Assembly: GCA_914767715.1 (NCBI GenBank)
Contig: OU612067.1
Span: 23,164,162-23,228,161, forward strand
DNA length: 64,000 nucleotides
Source: Membranipora membranacea
Lineage: Eukaryota; Bryozoa; Gymnolaemata; Cheilostomatida; Membraniporidae
Direction of reading: 5' to 3'
Shown: positions 11,301-23,200 of the stretch, one piece after another
Layout: each line of letters opens with the position of its first letter
Numbering within the stretch: position 1 is the first letter of the stretch
The notes under the pieces: generated by a model
Databases searched by the model: none
Told to the model about the DNA's origin: nothing
Seen by the model: the letters and a program-made list of their open reading frames with translations, nothing else
Program-made: the position numbers and the translations under genes

Positions 11301-14300
11301 GGAGTGCAAGGCAAATGAATCAGCCAGTTTAACCATCAGTGAAACTACCAACTATAAACTAAGCATTATGCTTAGTATTAGGGTTTTTGTTGGGGCGTTA
11401 TTGACCGCGGGTACATACAATGTGGTAAAAGGAGCGCAGGCTCAGCATAAAAGATAGGAAGTCGCCGGCTTACGAGGAGAAGAAGCTAACTTACATATAA
11501 CTGCTGCTCCAAGCTTCAGATTTTCTTTGCAGCTTCGTTGACCACTTCATATAACACAACACTGTAGTAAACAATGACTGACACTGTAGAACAAAGTAAT
11601 ATATATATTATACTAATATTTGCATCACCTGTAACCTGCATTTTTACAATCTTTCAAACAAGATAAGGGTTCTAAACTTTGTGACATTGGTGCCTTTACA
11701 ATAAATTTGTGGTTACTATTAACATTATTTTGAGTTGGTCTAAATCCATTCCGCCACCACCCCCCCCCCTCTTCTTGTCTCAAAACTGTCATAATACTGA
11801 GCAGGTATATCGAATCATTCCTAAAACGCAAATGTGACCAGAAATTGTAAGAAAAGTAGTCCAAGCCATTTTTTTTCACATTTATTGACCTGATCTACTG
11901 GGAATTTCCGTAAATTGCATTATGGGAAAATTTGACATTTGATGCAACTAATAATGGTCCTCGTTTTGCGTGCTCCAGCTAGAGTGTTCAGAATATATAT
12001 CAAAGTTCCTGTTTGGTTGATATAAGGTGAAGTCATGAAGGAGCTGCTACAAACTCACTAATGACAAAGCTCCCCCAATAATTAGGATTCAAAATTTAAT
12101 TCAATATAAGCTGCCCATTATAATCATTGGTGTAGTAATAATAATATTATTATTATTACAACACGAATGATCAATTAAATTGATATTAGGATACTCACTA
12201 GACAACTTCTCTCTGAGCTCCCCAGTTTGTCTGCAGCGACACCAGCAGGTTGTACATCAATGGCCTGATACTAATGCAAAGGTCCAAGTACTGTAAACGG
12301 GAATGAAGTGATCCGGCTAACTTTTAGTATTCAACTCTTATCTCAAGTGTGATGTGACCAGCTGAAGTTAGTTACCAGCTTACTAGAGAGAGGCTAAAAT
12401 TGTGGCACAATTTTCTTATCAGTGTAAACACTTACTGATAAACTACCAGGTAACTGTAGTGCTGTCGAGTAAACTATGACATGAGTCAACAGTTTGTCAA
12501 TCAGAGTTGTAGCAGCTCCCTATCCGATATTAGAGAGGGTATTATGGATTCAAGTTCATAACTGCAAGTCGATACTTCCTCTCAGGAACTGTACAATAAT
12601 TGATGAACAGAAAAGCTACCCGATATCTGTCCAGTAGTAGATAAGTTATAGTATTTAAATTCACTACTACTCGTCACTTACTGACAAATTAACGCCATCC
12701 GTGATAATGTATATATATATATGTGTATAAATATATAAATTCAAATCTCTGCTTTTAAGTGTCATCTGTGTGTATTTGGCCCCAACTAAGTGTCACTCAA
12801 AAATAAGGAGTCATTTGATATGACGCACAAAAAATCATGTCTTAAATCCTCTTAAATAATCATGTTGGCCATCCTTAACCCAATAGTAATTAATGGTAGA
12901 TAAAATAGCCTGACATGGTCGGACAACTCCAATGCAAAGATATGCCCTACACACATAGCCTATATATATATATACACATATATGAATCACTCATTGTCCA
13001 GGGTTTTTATGGGTACAATAGTGGGATATATATTATATGACACTTTATTGCACAAATGTGTGTATATATATATATATGTGGCATGTAGATGGTGAATTCA
13101 CTATACCTCTCCACAAGTAGCTGAATGGACATCCCACCGCAAGACATAAATAAGTAATGGGAAACCCTAGGGGTAGACCCAGAAATACCAGCTTACATTC
13201 CAACTCTAGAATACAACACTAGTGTCCCCACAGCTGATCAAACCAACAAAGCTCTTGTAATACATCATACTCTAGCCCCTTTGTATATCATCGATGTGTT
13301 ATCTCACTCATATGAATTATAGGAAAGCTGACAAAATAGGCACTACAAATGCTTGTGCCAATCAGGAAGAGATGGTGGTTTCACAAGATAAAATTTTTCT
13401 GCCCATTTCTTCAAACCTCTGTTCATTTGACTGTAATTGAGATGTGTTAATTCCACAAGCCTTGTTGTTGTTGTCTTCCCTGGCCCATCCATAATCCGAT
13501 ATTGCCGACACCGGAGCACACTATAGCTGTCCCAATACAGATCGAAAGAATGATATCCAAACCATTACCTCTCAGATCCCAATTCTATCACCGACCAGCT
13601 ATTCCATGTTTATTCTATACACCTCCAATTGTTTCTACGAATTGACGCTACTGTATCCACCGCTTCAATCAGAGGTATTACATCACTAGGTGTAAACTGA
13701 ATTATGTGTTTTATTGCGCAGGAAATGAGTTCATGTAGGCCCTTGATCTGAGCCTCCCAGACTTTTGCCCCCCCCCCCTAATCCTAACTCATAGTGGTGC
13801 CTGCTACAGATCTCATACAGCCTGGAGCAGCATAGTTACGAGTTACATCCTTAGTCTTATAAAAATCAGCTCTGATCACTGGTCGGGTCTGTTAGTGAGG
13901 CTCATGGAGCTATAGAGTTTATCTGTGTCTGAAGATGCTGCTTTTCTAATAAAAGTCTCTCTTTAGTAATCTTATTCTGTTCCAGTTTGTTAGTCAGTGA
14001 CCTCATCAATGGTGTCACTAAAGTATCTAGTATATGGCAGACGCTGGCTGAGTAAACTGAAATATAATAATGACAGATACCTGTTACTCTTAATTCTTAT
14101 GGTCTTGCTTGACAGGCCCACAAAATGCTTGGAATTGTGATATGCGAGGCTACACACACCCACTTTCCATACCTTGTGAAAACATTGCCATGTGACTGAG
14201 CAATGAGTAAGGACCAATGACTGATCAAATGTGCTGCATTGAACCAACTGGCCAACGACAAAAGCGTAGGTTAAGATGCCAATTCACAACACCAATATGA

Positions 14301-16537
14301 TGGACTCCGAAAAGACGCATCGTTAGCGCACCCAACTGCGTTGCTCGGCATTGAACTGAGGAAGACAATTCCACGCATTTAGTTGGCCTGTGGCCTAGGA
14401 GCAGCTTCTAGTGTATGATAGTCTATCTACTGAATAATCACAAGGTTATAACACCTCAGCAACAACAAGTTTTAGATGAAAATGGAAAAATAATGTGACA
14501 CCGACGTTTTGGGGTATTGTGGAGAGTCGGAGGTATGGTCTGCTAGGTGGAGAATGCAGCGGGAATATCACTTGGGAGCTTTTTTTATCGTTCCAGCCTC
14601 CAGGCACCTTAGGTGTGTATTCTTCCATATAAACACAATTTTGAGTATGATATTTGAACTGTTCGCAGTACCATGCAACGAAAATCAAACCAACTACTTT
14701 CTTTTTGATAAAAACAATAGTCATGGGTTTATCAGATATCACACTCACCTGAAGAGTTATAAACCTGTGTTACTAGATTACTATCTTTATCAGCTGGTAT
14801 TGTGGAGCGGTAGGCTATACTCTCTTCTGTTAGTAAAACTTTAGGTAAGGAAATAAGGCTATGTAGGTTATGTGCTTCATAAGTCAGTTTCTTGTCCACG
14901 TAGAGTGGTACTTCTTTTCTGTCAAACCTGAAAATAGAGAAGCTAAGTCCGGCATGTGTGTTTATGACTCATCAAACCAGTTCAATTCAATATTTCATTA
15001 GTGTTGGCAAAGTAACTTAGCTGTACGTTAAGTGCCGTTTTTTAATCAGAGATCGGCAAGCCTAAATGTCTCACAATTCCTCAGAACCTCACAGCATGAA
15101 AATGTTATAAAACTTACTCATGAGGATTACTCGTTTTCTGTACAGACTGAAAACATGTCACTTGGATCTGTGATTCCTAAAACAGAACCATCTCTTATTA
15201 CAGGTAGGTAAGTAATGGATATCTGAGCATGTCATGTAAGAGTCGCACTCCCAGCTGAAAGTGACTAATTGAGGTATAAGAGCTCATCTTATGCTGGGTC
15301 AGAAAAAAAACCCTCACTAAACCGACAAATAACGTAACACGAAAAATAGTCTACCTCCAACAAAACAAGGATCCATCATCTGATAGTCAGCCTGGGTTCT
15401 CACATCTACAACAAAAAAGGCGGGTTCATATTTGACATCAAAAGTAGCGAGTAAGAGAGGCTAGTAAAACACACCACACTAGTCATGTTGTACAAATGTA
15501 GCCCAATGCTTTCGAACGAAGTATTACCAGTAACGTGTTGCAGAGAAGTATTAGTTATTCGAGTACAGATTTGCAAGAGAGCTCAGCTTTTACCGAGATA
15601 AAGTTTGTACTGATTATGTTAAATTCACCCCACTATCATACAAGTGAGCCTAATAAATGAGAGGATATCGTAAATTGGAGTTGTGTCCTCATTGAACCTT
15701 TTAGTCAAAAGACAGACAACTCCTGTTTGTAGTTCACTTCTCGAGCAGGAAGTAATGCGCCGGAAATTCAACCAGGTTGCAATTTATGTCATTTTATCAT
15801 CAATCACATTTCACTTGATAATCCAATGCCACTGACAGCAAACCAGCACAATGGAGAAAGCACATAAGAGTTTCCCACAAAACTACAACTGAGAGTCACA
15901 GAATCTTTCGATGGAAATCATGCGGCCCTTTTATGTGTACCACACTAGTTGCAGACAGCTAACCTATGGCTAACTTAATATCAACATCACGTCAATAATC
16001 GCCAATCAGCAGAGTATATATATATATATATATATATCATATATAATTATATACACACATATAATTGAATATAATATATATATCATATATAAGTATATGC
16101 ATACATACAATTGAATATAATTTATATATAGAGTAGACATCAGATTAATAATTACCGACATGAGAAGGCCAGACGGTGATGTGTGGATGAGAGTGATACC
16201 ATCCTATTACCCTCATTGGTCTCTTTAACTTCTGACCTAGATTCTGAAATAGAAACATTACAAAGTAATCTAAACATTTGTTACTATGGCTTCTACCAAA
16301 CTGGAACGAGAAATGATTGATATGTAAATATATATAAGGAAGCTATGTATGAAATGTTTATAGCAAATAAAGACACTGAAGTTGTTCTAGAATTTAAGCG
16401 CATACGGTAAGAGCCATCAGCTGTGATATCAAAAGTTCCATGGATTCATCGAGATGCCCTCATAGGCTGGTGATAGAACAAGCAAAAATCTGAAAGGTTG
16501 CTTTATCTACAGTCATAATTTCATGTCAGCCATAGAA
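11301..16537. other. long stretch with no recognised gene
   Basis: Holds the two outermost exon-like copies (11495-11561, 12199-12270), several TA microsatellites (about 12711-12722, 12961-12985, 13061-13076, 16016-16135), C-rich runs (11759-11770, 13768-13779) and two copies of a dispersed motif ending GCATTATGGGAAA (11190-11235, 11889-11930). Minus-strand donor-like signals (for example AGGTGAGT complement near 14737, GTAAGT complement near 15115) occur, but I cannot assemble exons. Confidence 0.5.
12199..12270 (-). other. candidate repeated exon, diverged outermost copy (72 nt)
   Basis: TTTGCATTAG acceptor, 24 open codons and a GTGAGT donor. The centre reads PAGVAADKLGSSER, which aligns with the EVVGKAAEKFRSSK of the other copies. 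It retains similarity at protein level despite DNA divergence, which favours past or present coding use. Confidence 0.35.
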
Positions 16538-16727
16538 CAAGTTTGATCCAATTTGCCTGCATTCCCCTTGCTCCCCTTTCACTGGTCACACCGCAGGTAT
16601 TTTTGCCTGCGGCGTGACCAGTGGAGAGGGAGCAACTCCAAATGCAGGCAAATTGACCAATCTCAGCCTTGTCACGGTTGGCTACTGACAGAGCTAAACA
16701 AGGCTAGACCAAACTTGGTCCATGTCA
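16538..16727. mobile_element. composite foldback element (GTTGCTCCC plus AGCCTTG)
   Basis: A long imperfect palindrome (left arm from AAGTTTGATCCAATTTGCC, right arm ending GGCAAATTGACCA) has a central stem GCCTGC/GCAGGC. A second small palindrome AGCCTTG...CAAGGCTA at 16665-16706 sits at the same relative position as the 2281-2376 element beside its hairpin. Flanks GACCAATCTC and GACCAAACTT match at 8 of 10 bases. Confidence 0.65.
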
Positions 16728-19592
16728 GTCTTAATGTTGATACATTATTTTTTCTGCACACCAAGGTAAGAAGTATTGATGCTCAACATACATCAGCATA
16801 CATAGCAGCATCGCTGAGTTGTTCAGGTGATATCTCACATCTATCTTGTCATATAATCTGATCTCTGTAGTATCACCAAGGCTGACACATGAGCCACAGA
16901 GTCATTATCTTGCTGTAAAATAAATATCATATCTCCAACTATGATCTTGCAGTTGCTTCCATATTAGTGGGGGTCCAGGTGCCTAGTTCAACATGAAAAA
17001 CGGAATGCCACTTACAAGTTTCTGATAATGAATTCTGACACACAGGCTAACCTATTCGTATACTATGTGTAATACTTTTTCTATGCTCAGCGCTGAACCA
17101 TCATCGCAGAGTAAGAGGGAGTCTATGTATGATGTCAAAATTTAGTGAAAGTCATGAATTCTCCCCTAACGTCCTTTTATACATCCCATGTCTTCTACTG
17201 TATTTGTAATCTCATCATCTTAAAGGTGGAGAATTTTGATCGAAGCTAAGTTGCGAGTAAGTTCTCTTCATTTGGTTTGTCAGGCAGTTTGAGATATTAG
17301 GTAGCCAATGTGTTGGCTCTGATAACTGATTTGCTGGGTGGAGTGAAAGAGCTAATGTCAGGTCATATCACACATATCATGTGTTATACCATTGCATGTA
17401 CATCTCTGATCGACGGAGAGTGAAATGATTCACTTAGCATGAGTACCATCGGTGTGAGGACCCAAGTTCGTTTTCATTAATTAGGAGTGGGTACAGGTTA
17501 GGTACTCGTACTAAATTGACTCTAACGATCAGAGATACACATGATGTCAGTGTGAGGTGATGTGGTACCTTTGACAATGTCTCTCTCCCTAATCAATCGG
17601 AGCTAACGCATTGGGTAGATATTGGGTATAGTAGCAATTATCGCCTCTCTTTCAGTAGAACATAGATATCGGACGCTAACACACATCCACTAGCAGACAT
17701 AATAACGCACTGCCAACTACTACCCTGCAACAAACAAAGATAACTCCCATGTATTATATAGCCGATCAGTTTACTGAACAAATAATGTACCAGTTAAAAA
17801 AGGGTGCAAATGAAATTATTTTTAGAGCATTTAAATAAAACATTTGTACAGCTGACATGGTGCAACTCTCACTGAGGCCCGTGATTTGTTGATTTTTAGA
17901 CCTTTTGATACCATTTTCATTTTCAACCAATGGGACTTAAGCTAGAGAGTAGAGTAAAATAACCCCATATAAGTCTTGGTACAGTTATCGAGTGCCCCAG
18001 TGGCCAAGGCCTCAACGCACACAGTTCTTTCACTATACATTAAAAAATAAAGCACAGTTGTGCTGTAGTATGTAGGATAGGACCAGGGGAACGATGTCTG
18101 GGAACCTCTCTTCCGACATGTTCCAAGACACCTATGAGACTTGTATAACGAAAGGCCTTTTGTACTTGAACCAAGGACAGTAGAGACCATAACTCTATGG
18201 TAGAGACTAGCTCCTTGCACTAACTTACTGAGTTGCCAGGGTAGGCCTATTATTATCCTCAATGAAATTTGAATTGACAAATTCTTATTTAATTATATCA
18301 TGACTTCAATATTATTTCATTAAATTTTATTACAAAATAAGGTACACCTATGCTGTAGTAATTGGATAGGCCCTGGGGGCCGATGTCAGGGAGACATGCC
18401 CCAATGCACCTATGAGAGTTGTGTAACAAAAGGCCTTTTGTTTGGTGAACAAAGGAGTACAATGGCAGGCAAAGTGTGCTTGTCTGAATGCATGTTGGAT
18501 TCATGTGATTGCATGCTGGGGCGCGTGTATTCTAGGCTCAGCTCTCTACTTTTGCTACACTCATTTGTGGGTATACACAATCCACCTGCTGCTATGATAT
18601 AGAGGAACCACTGGTAAAGGGTATTTCACAACTGTACTTTTTTTTATAGGGTCCCCTCAGGGCCTATTATTATACATGTTTAGTACAAAATTATCAGTTC
18701 AGAATCATTCTACTGTTTTAAATTACTGCTGTACTTACTAGACAATGTGTTGTCTCTGATTGAAGGCAACACATCGGCTTAATCAATGAGTAAGAGGGAC
18801 TTCTTGGCTACATAATATTGTACTCACCTGACTTTCCAGTTTCCACTTACCAGTATGCTCTTTCGGACGATGATCTCTAATTATTTACTAGGGAGTTCTT
18901 TGCAGAGCATTATGAACAGAAGATTCAGAGATCAACCTGACAGGAAATAGTCATATTGATAGGCTGCACCCATGATACAAGATCATTCATAGAGTAATAA
19001 AATTTACCTGTAGTGTTTAAAACTATGGACTATCTACAAAATCAAAACTAAAGAAAAAAGGAAGACATTATTATTATTATTATTTATTTACAAGGCTAAG
19101 AGCTACAATATATCAGGAATGGATAGCTTTGCTTTCATATATTGATTGTCAGCTTGTAAACTTCTTAGCATAAAATAGCTTGATGTGAGTCTGAGGCCCA
19201 TCAGTAGGTTACCTTGGCCATTGCTAGAATAAATGCAATCTCTCTGCAGTCTCTGTCTGTCTGTTACACTCTGTCTGTCTGTCATTATTGTGTTAATTAT
19301 GAATTAGTTAGGTTATTCAAGGAGTAACAGGTTTCTTCTGTGACTCCTTTGGTTAGTTGGGTTCATACTAATTTAGGAATGTTGGAAACAGGGAGAATGG
19401 AAATGAAACAACCTGTCTGAAGAAGGATCAGATGGACTCAAACCAAGGAGTTTGACAACCATCGCATGGTACTTTGTCCTATATCTTCCTAGTGTTTGTT
19501 GGCTGTCTACCATAGCCAAGTGCTTGTCCTATATTGCCCGAGAGTTTATTGACTCACAATCTTAGTAAGGTGCTTTTTGTTTTTATTTGTAG
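16728..19592. other. no gene recognised upstream of the CUB gene
   Basis: Expected 5' parts of a cubilin-like gene (signal peptide, EGF repeats) were looked for on the plus strand and not found. The stretch holds copies of the TGTGTTGGCTCTGA foldback family at 17302-17330 and 18739-18782, an ATT microsatellite near 19069-19087, and minus-strand donor-like signals near 18829 and 18849. Confidence 0.5.
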
Positions 19593-20237
19593 AGTGCTGC
19601 GGCGAGTTGTCAGGTGAGACAGGAAATTTCAGATTCCCACCTGCTCAGCATGATAGCTATCCGCATGGAGTTAGCTGTGCCTGGAGAATTGTCACCAGCC
19701 TGAATAAGGTAAACAAATACAGAGTTGTGTTCCCTGTGTTCATTTCCACCATACCTGTATCAAAATTGAAAATGATTTGCTTTCTGCAGTATTTATGTCG
19801 CATAAGTTTATCTGTTACAGGGGAGACAACATATAAAACATATAACATGATAAAACATAGTTGGACATGATTTCCTGGAGATTACAAGCTAGAATTGCAT
19901 TGTGGGATAAGTGCTGCCATTACCTTTGGCATATAGACTAATTGATGTATAAACATTGTGTTTTTGTGCTAACTTGTGACATACATTTGTTGATGCCTAG
20001 ATGTCCTCCGCTTATACAAGTAAAATTTTTTTCATGGAGGATTTTTTTACTTTTTTTCTCAACCTATTAGAAAATCACGTCACTTAGCAGATAAAAAGAT
20101 ATTTGAACTTATGGATTTTTGTTTTCAGGGAGTTGATAACATCACCTCAACACACAACCAACTGTATTTATGGTTTAAGACTGACTCATCAGTGAGCGCA
20201 CAAGGGTTCGCTGTTACATGGACCTCACAGACTCCAG
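19593..20237 (+). CDS. CUB unit 1 (middle missing)
   Basis: Exons 19593-19708 ([13 protein letters not shown] to ITSL-type end with SCAWRIV) and 20129-20237 ([14 protein letters not shown] to GFAVTW). About 45 residues that normally carry Cys3, YDY and Cys4 are absent between them. I could not find an exon for them in the 420-base intron. First CUB exon in the window; its acceptor implies an upstream exon. Confidence 0.7.
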
Positions 20238-23200
20238 GTGGGTCTAATTGATAGTATCTAATGATGCAGTTTAACAGTGAATAATCAACAACCAGGAAAC
20301 TAAAGGTGGAGCTAAGCCCACCTCTTGTGAATTCTAGGCATATGAGCTGCATAAAGATTGAATCAGGAGAGAGTCATGACTAGGACAGGTCTGGCTTGGT
20401 TGCCGGTGTAGGCTGTAGGTTTGCAAACCAGCAACTGGGTGGTCACCACACTAGTAACAGACTATCTGACCAGTACGCTCACCAGTACGCTCACCAGTAC
20501 GCTCACCAGTACGCTCACCAGTACGCTCACCAGTACGCTCACCAGTACGCTCACCAGTACGCTCACCAGTACGCTCACCAGTACGCTCACCAGTACGCTC
20601 ACCAGTACGCTCACCAGTACGCTCACCAGTACGCTCACCAGTACGCTCACCAGTACGCTCACCAGTACGCTCACCAGTACGCTCACAAGTACGCTCACCA
20701 GTACGCTCACCAGTACGCTCACCAGTACGCTCACCAGTACGCTCACCAGTACGCTCACCACGTCTTTCAAGCTCAGTTTTTTATGTTCCATTTTTTGTAT
20801 TCATTTATGCAAACACAAATCATAAAAAAAACTAGTTGTTTTTCTCGATTAAGATAAGTCTTAATTACAATGCCTCCGTTCAAGAGCACTTATCCAAGCA
20901 TATATGCAACCACCAAGCAAATTTTGATTATAAGAAATTGAAGAGATAAGAAGTGGAAGGTCAGATGTCACTTTTAAGTAATTGTTCTGAAACTGAACTG
21001 TTTCTCTACTTTTCTTTTTGCAGTTTGCGGTGGTGATTTTCGAGATGAGACCAGTGGTTCTATCTCGAGTTCAGGATATCCTGGTAACTACCCAAGCAAC
21101 AGAACATGTGTGTGGACTATACGCGTACCTGCTGGTAATAACATACATGAACACTTTGTTGGTGTGGATTTAGAAGCTCGTTCTAAATGCAGATAGGACT
21201 AACTTGAGGTAATGAAGTTTTCTACAGCTATTTATGAGGTTTCCCATACTCATTTATGAATTTTTCCACAGTCATTCATGAGGTTTTCCACAGCCATTCA
21301 TGAGGTTTTCCAACCCAATTTATGGGGGGGATGGGTTTTTTTGCAAGGATTGAAGTTTCACTTTGTATTCACAGATCATGTTAGGTTAGCTCATATTTGT
21401 ACTCTGCATTGGATACACTGATTCATTTTGATTAATAAGTTACAGCGCAGATAATTTACAGAATTTCTCACTGCCAAAGAAACTATGATCCTCAATTGTT
21501 TCTACCAAGCCACAGCACCAATGATCAGTGCTAAAGGATGATCATAAAATATTATTTACTGTAAGTGAATTATGGCTGCATTGCTAATATAATCTTACTA
21601 ATTTTATTGTTGTCTCCCCTGTTGATAGTTCAGGACGGGTTTGAGAGAGACAGACTCGCTTATCCAGAGATACTGTAACAATACTACACCAGATAACATC
21701 ATAGTCGAAGGAAATGAGCTCTACATCAAATTCAGCTCAGATATCAGCCTCCAACATAACGGGTTCATGGTCACCTGGAATGCTGTCCATCTGGTAGGAA
21801 GCTAAGTTTTGCATGTTATAGACAGGTCATATTTCACAGGATGGCATTTATCCAACTGTTTGGTTGCAAGTGTCTTTAACAAAGAGCAGTAGCAGTATGA
21901 TTTGGTGATTACATATATGCGGTATGGAACTCTACCAAGTTGAAGGATATATTTGTTGAAATTTGCCTGCAATTTTAGAAGTTAAGTTTTACATATCTTA
22001 ACCCTTTATTATCATCCTGTTTACATTACAGCACCCAATTGTGGAGGAAACCTCAATTTGACGGATGGAATTCTCATCTCTCCAAACTATCCTAATCACT
22101 ACGATCACAACGGTGACTGTGTGTGGGTTATCTCGATCCCTGTCAATGAGAGAATTGCTCTTAACTTCACTGACTTTGCTATGGAATCGTCCACTACTTG
22201 TGCTTTTGATTATATTGAGGTAAAAACACTGTCTATCCCACATTCATTCACCAAATTTAGTTTTAGGATATTTTATGAGATTGACCAGTGTCGTGTGATG
22301 TTTACTAAAGTTCATTAAAGAGAAAGTTTTCGATAGGATAAGCAAATATTTAGGTCCTCCCAAAACTAAACTGCCATGATTTGTTATGAGCATTGAGTTT
22401 TCTAATCAGAGAAATAATTTATTATGATCCAATGTATCTAGGTATTCTGCCAAAATAAATAGCTCTGATAAAAAGTCTTGATCGATATGGCCTTTCTTTT
22501 CTTAGTCTTAATTTGGCAAATTTGTTGCATAGTTTGCAAAGCTCTGTTCCTTCTCTGAGCCCCAAACCCAGACCAAAGCCAAGATGGGGCATGGTTCATA
22601 GTTCCATGTTTGTTTCCTAGGTACATGAGGGTACTGATGATACATCACCACAATTTGGTAAGTTCTGTGGAACCTCCTTCCCTGCAATGATCACCAGCAC
22701 CGGACCAAACTTATATGTCAGATTCCATCCAGACTCCAGTGTGAACAACCGAGGGTTTAGAGCTACCTGGACTGTTGGTGAGTAATTCCATACAATAAAA
22801 CAGCAAGGGGGAAATTCCTATTATGATTAAATATTTTAATTCATGTTTGTCATATATTGCTTGGCTACCAGGAATTTAAAAGTGAATGGCAGTTTTTGTG
22901 TATATTCTTATGTTGTTAGATGGTACATTTGAAATACCGACAACAGTCATAAACAATCGCCACATCTGACTGAATTTTCTGAGAATCCACAACAATTTAA
23001 TAACTCAAAGGCCTAATATTTCCTGGATATGTGGTTGGTTGTCAGGTCAGGAAGCTCTTTGGTTTGACTTGACATAATCTTAATCCACTACTAAATACCA
23101 CAAGCTGAATTAAAATAATTTGTAAATAGAATATCCAAAGAATAGAAAACAAAATTTATACTTCTAGCCTGATTGGCACTTTCATAACAACAACAGATAT

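Noticed and set aside
18396-18602. Cys-rich frame as a missing EGF exon of cubilin
   Set aside because: Cysteine spacing does not fit EGF and there are no matching splice sites or repeats of the pattern.
20471-20758. CRISPR-like array
   Set aside because: Units are contiguous 12-mers with no spacers, and this is animal DNA.
20396-20857. Long open frames with QYAH, TSTL or VLVS repeats
   Set aside because: All are translations of the 12-bp minisatellite in three frames on both strands. It lies in an intron of the CUB gene, with no start context or domain.
21188-21208. Stop-codon reassignment to explain YDY stops
   Set aside because: Other exons use TAC/TAT for tyrosine, and TAG/TAA end both genes normally.
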